Shown: positions 6,164 to 12,256 of the stretch, in pieces | Layout of the letters: each line of letters starts with the position of its first letter | Position numbering within the stretch: position 1 is the stretch's first letter | From: Pseudomonadota bacterium | GTDB taxonomy: Bacteria; Pseudomonadota; Gammaproteobacteria; Burkholderiales; Burkholderiaceae_C | Assembly: GCA_023418355.1 (NCBI GenBank) | Contig: JAEZZU010000155.1 | Coordinates: forward strand, 1 to 12,256 | DNA length: 12,256 nt | Direction of reading: 5' to 3' | Program-made: the position numbers and the translations under genes | Notes under the pieces: generated by a model | Seen by the model: the letters and a program-made list of their open reading frames with translations, nothing else | Databases searched by the model: none | Told to the model about the DNA's origin: nothing

Positions 6164-7084
6164 ATGTTGAATGGCTTGTCAGGCAAAACCGCCGTGTTGA
6201 CTGGCGCAGGTTCTGGCTTTGGGCTGGAGTGCATGCGCATTGCAGCCAGTGCGGGCATGCAGCTGGTGCTGGTGGATGTGGAGGCGCAAGCTCTGGCCCG
6301 TGCGGAAGCCGAGGCTCGTGCGCTGGGCGCTACCCAGGTCATGGCGTGTCAGGTGGATGTGAGTGATGCCGCCGCCATGCAGGAGCTGGCCGGTCAGGTG
6401 CAAAGCACGTGGGGCGCACCGCATTTCGTCTTCAACAATGCAGGCGTGGGTGGTGCTGGCGGCCTGCTGTGGGAGCAGTCCGTGCGCGACTGGGAATGGG
6501 TGCTGGGGGTGAATCTGTGGGGAGTTGTGCACGGCGTGCGCCTGTTCACGCCCATGATGCTTGAAGCTGCGCGCAAGAATCCGCAGTGGCAGGGCCACAT
6601 CGTGAACACCGCGAGCATGGCCGGGCTGGTGTCGCCGCCCAATATGGGCGTCTACAACGTCAGCAAGCATGCGGTGGTGAGCTTGACGGAGAGCCTGTAC
6701 CAGGATCTGCGCCTTGTGACAGACCAGGTGCATTGCAGCGTGCTATGTCCTTACTTTGTGCCGACAGGTATCGCAGACAGCGAACGCAACCGCCCTGATG
6801 CACCCGATGCTGCTGCACTGACGCCAAGCCAGAAGCTCGCGCGGGACATGATGAAAAAAGCAGTGAGCTCCGGCAAGGTGACAGCCCGGGACATTGCCAG
6901 CAAGGTATTTGCCGCCATGGCTGATAACCAGTTCTACATCTTCAGCCACCCCCATGCCCTCGATGGGGTGCAAACGCGCATGGAAGATATTCTGGAGTTG
7001 CGCAATCCCACCGATGCCTTTGCCAGCCGTCCGGAGCTGGGGAAGCAGATGCGTCAGGCGCTGCGTGACGCAGTGCTGGATTGA
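6164..7084 (+). CDS. Short-chain dehydrogenase/reductase (classical SDR with C-terminal extension, probably NAD-dependent)
   Basis: The 306-residue product is a classical SDR. The cofactor motif TGAGSGFG is at residues 13-20, NNAG at 91-94, and Asn117, Ser151, Tyr164 and Lys168 form the catalytic set. Asp38 at the end of the second beta strand predicts preference for NAD(H), unlike the first SDR of this cluster. It is about 50 residues longer than a basic FabG-type enzyme. The extra length is a C-terminal segment (roughly 220-306) with predicted helices that could shape a larger substrate pocket. The start ATG is preceded by AAGGAG at 6152-6157, six bases away. It is the last gene of the metabolic run; the next gene is 236 bases downstream. 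Relatives of this shape are annotated only as SDR family oxidoreductases, and the substrate is unknown. Confidence 0.92.
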   Translation: MLNGLSGKTAVLTGAGSGFGLECMRIAASAGMQLVLVDVEAQALARAEAEARALGATQVMACQVDVSDAAAMQELAGQVQSTWGAPHFVFNNAGVGGAGGLLWEQSVRDWEWVLGVNLWGVVHGVRLFTPMMLEAARKNPQWQGHIVNTASMAGLVSPPNMGVYNVSKHAVVSLTESLYQDLRLVTDQVHCSVLCPYFVPTGIADSERNRPDAPDAAALTPSQKLARDMMKKAVSSGKVTARDIASKVFAAMADNQFYIFSHPHALDGVQTRMEDILELRNPTDAFASRPELGKQMRQALRDAVLD

Positions 7085-7098
7085 AGCACCAGATTGGC

Positions 7099-7116
7099 TG
7101 CTTGCTGCAGCAAGCA
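7099..7116. other. Perfect 18-bp palindrome downstream of the second SDR gene
   Basis: TGCTTGC (7099-7105) and GCAAGCA (7110-7116) flank the central TGCA, giving a fully self-complementary 18-mer that starts 15 bases after the SDR stop. It shares TGCTTGC and TGCAGCAAGCATG with the site at 4479-4506. No T-run follows, so a simple terminator is unlikely. Confidence 0.4.
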
Positions 7117-7128
7117 TGGGCATACAAA

Positions 7129-7155
7129 TTGCATGGAAGCGGGCCTTCCATGCAA
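7129..7155. promoter_or_regulatory. Perfect 11-bp inverted repeat upstream of the RND operon, candidate operator
   Basis: TTGCATGGAAG (7129-7139) is the exact reverse complement of CTTCCATGCAA (7145-7155); the spacer is CGGGC. A GATAAT element that could serve as a -10 follows at 7159-7164, so the repeat would cover the corresponding -35 position. The symmetry and length suit a dimeric repressor such as a TetR-family protein, the usual regulators of this pump class, but no regulator gene is in the window. It lacks a following T-run, although it could instead act as a weak terminator of the SDR transcript. The binding role is inferred. Confidence 0.45.
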
Positions 7156-7320
7156 ACGGATAATCCCGCGTGGAAGTTTTTATTACTCGCGCTGCTGCTT
7201 CTTTTTTTGAAATTTCTGCGAAAGCTCCCCCTGGAATTACTTTCTGCATGAACTGCTTTACAGAAGCGCAACATTAGGGCGCGAGAATGTGTCAGTTTTG
7301 CCCATCAATAACAAGTTCTC

Positions 7321-8607
7321 ATGACCCCAGCACATGCCAGCCCTCCAGCCAGAAATCGCTTGTCTCGCACCTTTGCTGCACCGCATCGGCAGCATTTGAA
7401 CACCGGAGGTCTTGCGGCAGTCATGCTGGCGGTGACCCTGCTTGCAGGCTGCGCCAAAGAGTCAGAAGCACCTGCCGCACAGGCGCAGGCTGTGGCACCT
7501 GAAGTGGGTGTGGTCGTGCTGCAAAAGCAAAGCCAGCAGCTCGATACCACCTTGCCAGGTCGCACTGCAGCCTTTCTGAGCGCAGAAGTGCGCCCGCAGG
7601 TCAGCGGCATTGTGCAAAAGCGTCTGTTTACCGAAGGGGCCATGGTCAAGCAGGGACAGCCGCTGTACCAGCTGGACGCAGCGAGCCTGAAGGCTGCGGA
7701 AACCAGCGCGGAAGCAGCGCTGGCCAAGGCGCAGGCCAATTTGCAGACGGCAGAAGCCACGGCACGCCGCAATGCGGAGCTGGTCAAGATCAAGGCCATC
7801 AGCGAACAGGCCTTTGAGCAGAGCGAAGCCGCAGCCAAGCAGGCCAAGGCCGATGTGGCCGTGGCCAAGGCAGCGCTGGACAATGCGCGCATCAATCTGC
7901 GCTACAGCCGCATTGAAGCGCCGATTGCGGGGCGCATCAGCATCTCCAATGTGACGCCCGGCGCGCTGGTGACCGCCAACCAGACCACGCCGCTGACCGA
8001 GATCGTGCAGATGGACCCCATGTATGTGGACTTCACCCAGTCCACGGCCGATTTGCTGCAGCTGCGCAATGACTGGGCATCGGGCCGCTACCAGAAGGTC
8101 GATGGTGATCAGATTCCCGTGCGCATTCAGCTCGAGGATGGCAGCACCTACGCGCACGAAGGCAAGCTGGCTTTCTCCGGCATGATCGTCAACTCCACCA
8201 TGGGCACAGTGACCCTGCGTGCCGTTGTACCCAATCCTGATGGGGTGCTCATGCCCGGCATGTTCGTGCAGGCACAGCTGCCCACAGGGCTGGCACCGGA
8301 AGCCATTCTGGTGCCCCAGCGCTCGGTTACACGCGATCTGACCGGTCGTGCACATGTCATGGTGGTCAATGCCGACGGCAAGGTGGAGCGCCGGGCGGTG
8401 GAGCTGGGCCGTGCTATTGGTACCAACTGGTTGCTCGACAAGGGTCTGGAAGCCGGTGAGCGTGTGATCGTGGATGGCTTTCAGCGCATCAAGCCCGGGG
8501 ATACGGCCAGGGTGGTCGAGGTGGATTCGAACGCGAAGTCGGGAGGCAAGTCGGTAGACCCACAAGCCGCTGCTGCTGCCCTGCGTGCAGCCGCTCAGCC
8601 CAAGTAA
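7321..8607 (+). CDS. RND efflux periplasmic adaptor (membrane fusion protein), AcrA/MexA type lipoprotein
   Basis: The 428-residue protein bridges the inner-membrane pump and the outer-membrane channel in the periplasm. Residues 30-44 form a hydrophobic lipoprotein signal ending in the lipobox LAGC, so Cys44 should be lipidated. The domain order is typical: first half of the lipoyl domain (VSGIVQKRLFTEGAMVKQGQPL, about 94-115), an Ala/Lys/Glu-rich alpha-helical hairpin (about 122-190), the second lipoyl half (YSRIEAPIAGRIS, 195-207), then the beta-barrel and membrane-proximal domains (about 210-400). The tail beyond 400 is low-complexity and Ala-rich. The ATG at 7321 gives an unusually long 30-residue n-region and has no clear Shine-Dalgarno. 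An internal ATG at 7423 would leave only ten residues before the lipobox cysteine, so I keep 7321, with some doubt. The pump gene starts 19 bases downstream, so the two are co-transcribed. Confidence 0.94.
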   Translation: MTPAHASPPARNRLSRTFAAPHRQHLNTGGLAAVMLAVTLLAGCAKESEAPAAQAQAVAPEVGVVVLQKQSQQLDTTLPGRTAAFLSAEVRPQVSGIVQKRLFTEGAMVKQGQPLYQLDAASLKAAETSAEAALAKAQANLQTAEATARRNAELVKIKAISEQAFEQSEAAAKQAKADVAVAKAALDNARINLRYSRIEAPIAGRISISNVTPGALVTANQTTPLTEIVQMDPMYVDFTQSTADLLQLRNDWASGRYQKVDGDQIPVRIQLEDGSTYAHEGKLAFSGMIVNSTMGTVTLRAVVPNPDGVLMPGMFVQAQLPTGLAPEAILVPQRSVTRDLTGRAHVMVVNADGKVERRAVELGRAIGTNWLLDKGLEAGERVIVDGFQRIKPGDTARVVEVDSNAKSGGKSVDPQAAAAALRAAAQPK

Positions 8608-8626
8608 GACAGAAGGGCTGCAGTTT

Positions 8627-11600
8627 ATGGCACAGTTTTTTATCAATCGACCCATTTTTGCCTGGGTCATTGCCATCGTCATCATGCTGGCGGGGGCACT
8701 GTCCATCTTTACCCTGCCGCTTGAGCAGTACCCGGACATTGCACCACCGCGCGTGACCATCACGGCGCAGTACACCGGCGCTTCGGCCGAGACGGTGGAG
8801 AACTCCGTCACCCAGATCATTGAGCAGCAGCTCAAGGGCATCGACAACATGCTCTACATGAGCTCTACGTCGGATGCTTCGGGCCGCTCGCGCACCACGC
8901 TGACCTTTGCGCCCGGCACGGACATTGACGTGGCCCAGGTGCAGGTGCAGAACAAGCTGCAGGCGGCCATGAACCGCCTGCCCGATGCCGTCAAAAGCCG
9001 CGGCGTGTTCGTGAACAAGGGCGGTCAGGACTTTCTGGTCACCTACAGCTTCTATTCCACCGACCCTGCGATGACGCAGGTGGATATTGGCGACTACCTG
9101 AACTCCAACATCGTGGACATCATTGGTCGTATCGATGGCGTGGGGGATGTGAACGTGTTCGGCACCAGCTACGCGATGCGTATCTGGATGGACCCGGCGC
9201 TGATGCAAAAGTACGGGCTGATGCCGTCCGACCTGATCACTGCACTGAATGCGCAGAATGCCCAGGTTTCGGCGGGTCAGCTGGGCGCACTGCCGGCAGT
9301 CGAGGGCCAGCAGCTCAACGCCACGATCACGGCGCGTACCAAGCTGCAGACGGTGGAACAGTTTGAAGATGTGGTGCTCAAGGCCTCGCCCGATGGCTCG
9401 GTTGTGACCATCAAGGACGTGGCACGTGTGGAGCTGGGGGCCGACAACCTGACCGTCAAAGCCAAGCTCAATGGCATGGAGGGTGCAGGTCTTGGCATTG
9501 TGCTGGCCGATGGTGCCAATGCCATGGATGTGGCAGATGCCGTTTCCAGCAAGCTGGCAGAACTCAAGCCCTTTTTCCCCAATGAGATTGACTACTTTGT
9601 GAGTTCGGACTCCACACCCTTTGTGCGTGCTTCCATCCACGAAGTGGTCAAGGCACTGGGCGAGGCCATGGTGCTGGTGGTGATCGTGATGTTCATCTTC
9701 CTGCAGAACTTCCGCGCCACCCTGATTCCTGCGATTGCCGTGCCTGTGGTGCTGCTTGGCACCTTTGGTGTGCTGGCTGTTGCAGGGTATTCCATCAATA
9801 CGCTGACCATGTTTGCCATGGTGCTGGCCATTGGCCTGCTGGTGGACGACGCCATTGTGGTGGTGGAAAACGTCGAGCGTGTGATGCACGAAACCGGTTT
9901 GTCGCCCAAAGAGGCGACACGCCAGTCCATGCGCGAGATCACCTCGGCACTGGTGGGTATTGGCGTGACCCTGTCTGCCGTGTTTGTGCCCATGGCGTTC
10001 TTTGGTGGTTCGACCGGCGTGATCTACCGCCAGTTCTCCATCACCATCGTGGCGGCCATGGCGTTTTCGGTGTTCGTGGCGCTGACGCTCACGCCCGCAC
10101 TGTGCGCGACCATCTTGAAAGCGCCCTCTAATCACGGTGGTGAGAAGATGGTGCGCCGCGGCCTGCTGGGCATCAATGACCGGTTCTTCCGCTGGTTCAA
10201 CCACCACTTTGACGCCACCGCCGTGCGTTACCAGAGTGCAGTGGCCTGGTCGCTGCGCCGTGCCAAGCGCATGATGTTGATTTTTCTGGTGATTCTGGCT
10301 GCGGTGTGGTTGCTCATCACGCGCTTGCCCACCTCCTTCCTGCCGGATGAAGACCAGGGCTTTGTCTATGTGAACGTGAATCTGCCCGCTGGCGCGGCCG
10401 ATACCCGCCTGCAGGAAGTGCTGGATCAGGTGCGCGAATACTTTGCGCAGCAGCCCGATGTGGTCAGTTTCAACCAGGTGTCTGGTTTGAGTGGCGACCA
10501 GAGCTCGGCGCGCGGTTTTGTGCGTCTCAAGCCCTGGGAAGCCCGTCCATTGCCCTCACAGGGTGCTGGCGCCTTTGCCCACCGTGCGACACAGGAGCTG
10601 TCAGCCAAGATCCGCGATGCGCGCATTTTTGTGATGCTGCCGCCTGCCGTGCGTGGTCTGGGCTCGAATGCAGGCTTCAACTTCATGCTCAAGGACCTGA
10701 ATGGTCTGGGGCATGACGCCTTGCTGGCCGCCAAGGACAAGTTCATTGCCGAAGCGCGCAAGCACCCTGAACTGGCCAGTGTGCGTACCAACAATCTGGA
10801 CGATGCCACGGAACTGCGTCTGGACATTGATGACCGCAAGGCCGCGGCGCTGAACCTGTCGTACAGCGACATCAACAGCGTGCTCTCCAGCGCCATGGGT
10901 GGCACCTATGTGAACGACTTCCTGAACAACGGCCGTGTCAAGCGCGTCTACATTCAGGGCGACGCGCCGCACCGCATGCTGCCACAGGACATTGCCAAGT
11001 GGACGGTGCGCAACAAGAACGGCGAGATGGTGCCCTTCAGCGCTTTCTCCACAACCTACTGGGCCTATGGCTCACCCCAGCTGCTGCGCTACAACGGCTC
11101 GCCTGCCTTTGAAATGGTGGGCAATGCCGCTCCCGGTGTGAGTTCGGGCGTGGCCATGAAGATCGTGGAGGACATCCTCCAGGACATGCCACCCGGCATT
11201 GGCTATGAGTGGACAGGTGCTTCGCTGCAGGAGCGCCAGTCGGGTGCACAGGCACCATTGCTGTACGCGATTTCCATCCTGTTTGTGTTCCTGTGCCTGG
11301 CCGCGCTATACGAAAGCTGGACCGTGCCACTGTCTGTGATGCTGGCCGTGCCGCTGGGTGTGGTCGGTGCCTTGCTGGCGACCTACACACGCGGTCTGAC
11401 CAACGACGTGTACTTCCAGGTGGGCCTGCTGACCACGGTGGGTCTGGCCTCCAAGAATGCCATTCTGATTGTGGAGTTTGCCGTGCAGCTGCAGGAGCAG
11501 GGCAAGAACCTGTTTGATGCCACGGTGGAGGCAGTGCGCATGCGTTTGCGCCCCATCCTGATGACTTCGCTGGCCTTTGGTTTTGGTGTGATTCCGCTGG

Positions 11601-11788
11601 CATTGGGTACCGGCGCAGGTGCAGGTGGCCGCAACTCCATCGGTACTGCCGTTCTGGGTGGTACGGTGGCATCCACCGTGCTGGGGCTGTTCATGGTGCC
11701 CGTGTTCTTCCTGCTGATTCGCAGCTGGTTCAAGAGCCGCTCGCGCAACGATGACACCCCCACCAACACACAGGAACACGCCGCATGA
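8627..11788 (+). CDS. RND multidrug efflux pump, inner-membrane permease, HAE1 family (AcrB/MexB-like)
   Basis: The 1,053-residue protein is the proton-driven trimeric pump of a tripartite multidrug exporter; AcrB has 1,049. The N-terminus MAQFFINRPIFAWVIAI is classic, with TM1 at about 11-30. A cluster of TM helices at about 340-540 and another at about 875-1035 flank two large periplasmic loops. The proton-relay residues are present: Asp407 and Asp408 in GLLVDDAIVVVENVERVM, the same numbers as in AcrB, and Lys943 in SKNAILIVEFA (AcrB Lys940). Phe136 and Phe178 match the distal-pocket phenylalanines of AcrB. The loop at 615-637 appears two residues shorter than in AcrB and lacks the switch-loop phenylalanines. 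The ATG at 8627 was chosen because AAGGG at 8613-8617 lies nine bases upstream and it gives the family N-terminus. The frame opens earlier at 8585, but that would overlap the adaptor gene. The stop overlaps the channel start as ATGA. Confidence 0.96.
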   Translation: MAQFFINRPIFAWVIAIVIMLAGALSIFTLPLEQYPDIAPPRVTITAQYTGASAETVENSVTQIIEQQLKGIDNMLYMSSTSDASGRSRTTLTFAPGTDIDVAQVQVQNKLQAAMNRLPDAVKSRGVFVNKGGQDFLVTYSFYSTDPAMTQVDIGDYLNSNIVDIIGRIDGVGDVNVFGTSYAMRIWMDPALMQKYGLMPSDLITALNAQNAQVSAGQLGALPAVEGQQLNATITARTKLQTVEQFEDVVLKASPDGSVVTIKDVARVELGADNLTVKAKLNGMEGAGLGIVLADGANAMDVADAVSSKLAELKPFFPNEIDYFVSSDSTPFVRASIHEVVKALGEAMVLVVIVMFIFLQNFRATLIPAIAVPVVLLGTFGVLAVAGYSINTLTMFAMVLAIGLLVDDAIVVVENVERVMHETGLSPKEATRQSMREITSALVGIGVTLSAVFVPMAFFGGSTGVIYRQFSITIVAAMAFSVFVALTLTPALCATILKAPSNHGGEKMVRRGLLGINDRFFRWFNHHFDATAVRYQSAVAWSLRRAKRMMLIFLVILAAVWLLITRLPTSFLPDEDQGFVYVNVNLPAGAADTRLQEVLDQVREYFAQQPDVVSFNQVSGLSGDQSSARGFVRLKPWEARPLPSQGAGAFAHRATQELSAKIRDARIFVMLPPAVRGLGSNAGFNFMLKDLNGLGHDALLAAKDKFIAEARKHPELASVRTNNLDDATELRLDIDDRKAAALNLSYSDINSVLSSAMGGTYVNDFLNNGRVKRVYIQGDAPHRMLPQDIAKWTVRNKNGEMVPFSAFSTTYWAYGSPQLLRYNGSPAFEMVGNAAPGVSSGVAMKIVEDILQDMPPGIGYEWTGASLQERQSGAQAPLLYAISILFVFLCLAALYESWTVPLSVMLAVPLGVVGALLATYTRGLTNDVYFQVGLLTTVGLASKNAILIVEFAVQLQEQGKNLFDATVEAVRMRLRPILMTSLAFGFGVIPLALGTGAGAGGRNSIGTAVLGGTVASTVLGLFMVPVFFLLIRSWFKSRSRNDDTPTNTQEHAA

Positions 11789-12256
11789 TGAAGACAATGA
11801 CCTTGCGGCCCGTGGTGGCCGCTGCCCTGGCAGCCGTATGGCTGTCTGCCTGCAACCTCGCTCCCAAGTATGAGCAGCCCGCGCTGGCAGTGCCGGACAG
11901 CATCGCTGCCGGAGCGGCACGCAGCATTGAAGCCAGCGCGAGTGCGCTGGACACCGCCCAGGCGCAGGCCTGGATTGCCAACCCGCAGCTGCGCCAGGTG
12001 GTGGCGCTGGCCTTGAGCCATAACCGCGACCTGCGCGTGGCCGTTGCAAACATGGAGAAAGCACGCGCCCAGTACGGCATTACCCGTGCAGATCTGCTGC
12101 CCAGTGTGACGGCACAGGCACAGGGCACACGCAGCCGCAACAGTGCGGACTTGAGCAACGGTCAATCCACGGTGAGCGAGCAGTTCACCGCACAGCTGGG
12201 CTTTGCCAGCTATGAGATTGATTTCTGGGGCCGTATTCGCAACCTGAGTGAAGCAG
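11785..12256 (+). CDS. Outer-membrane efflux channel lipoprotein, OprM/NodT type, 3'-truncated by window edge
   Basis: The frame is open from ATG at 11785 to the window end (157 full codons). It begins MMKTMTLRPVVAAALAAV, with a lipobox LSAC that places the lipidated Cys at residue 23, followed by NLAPKYEQPALAVP, a usual start for OprM-type mature proteins. Further on, WIANPQLRQVVALALSHNRDLRVAVANME and ARAQYGITRADLLPSV match the first helices of the outer-membrane efflux (TolC-like) repeat, and YEIDFWGRIRN is the characteristic first-strand motif of the family. Family members have about 460-500 residues, so about two thirds is missing. Translation is coupled to the pump gene through the overlap ATGA (11785-11788). 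A second ATG at 11788 is an equally possible start. It supplies the exit duct of the pump complex. Confidence 0.93.
   Translation, partial: MMKTMTLRPVVAAALAAVWLSACNLAPKYEQPALAVPDSIAAGAARSIEASASALDTAQAQAWIANPQLRQVVALALSHNRDLRVAVANMEKARAQYGITRADLLPSVTAQAQGTRSRNSADLSNGQSTVSEQFTAQLGFASYEIDFWGRIRNLSEA

Noticed and set aside
7207..7237. TTGAAA followed after 19 bases by TGGAAT as promoter of the RND operon
   Set aside because: The spacer is too long and the -10 has only four matches; the evidence is too weak to list as a feature.
7462..8850. 462-codon minus-strand frame across the adaptor and pump start
   Set aside because: It spans two well-supported plus-strand genes and the gap between them; its composition is typical of an antisense shadow.
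8489..10207. 572-codon open frame on the minus strand opposite the pump gene, His-rich
   Set aside because: It is antisense to the conserved AcrB-like sequence. Its His/Gly/Arg-rich composition is what a reversed GC-rich coding frame yields, and it has no ribosome site or recognisable domain.

Overview
The window reads as a chromosomal segment of a betaproteobacterium of the family Comamonadaceae, most likely Comamonas or a close relative. The basis is GC-rich codon use, a PurL of the betaproteobacterial type, and two copies of a short intergenic palindromic repeat that I recall as abundant in this family. The genus is an inference, because no rRNA or other taxonomic marker lies in the window. 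Nearly all coding sequence is on the plus strand. There is no tRNA, insertion sequence, CRISPR array or phage gene.

Layout. (1) Positions 1-2970 hold the 3' three quarters of purL (phosphoribosylformylglycinamidine synthase, de novo purine synthesis), ended by a strong, probably bidirectional intrinsic terminator. (2) A small convergent gene on the minus strand (3101-3421) encodes an unrecognised 106-residue soluble protein. A near-consensus LexA (SOS) box lies 23 bases upstream of its start codon. (3) Positions 3610-7084 hold four same-strand metabolic genes: an NADP-type short-chain dehydrogenase (SDR), a PaaI-like hotdog thioesterase, a CurA-like zinc-independent NADPH enone reductase, and a second, NAD-type SDR. 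Gaps of 87-127 bases separate them, and they contain hairpins and one copy of the family repeat. The chemistry suggests processing of acyl-CoA or enone/ketone intermediates; the substrate cannot be read from the sequence. (4) Positions 7321-12256 hold a tripartite RND drug efflux operon in the order lipoprotein adaptor, HAE1-type inner-membrane pump, OprM-type outer-membrane channel. The channel gene is cut by the window end. The 236-base region before the operon carries a perfect 11-bp inverted repeat that could be an operator.

No gene looks like a wholly new system. The observations most worth following are the LexA box in front of the small orphan gene, the inverted repeat upstream of the efflux operon, the family repeat placed just before a ribosome binding site, and an apparently shortened, phenylalanine-poor switch loop in the RND pump.
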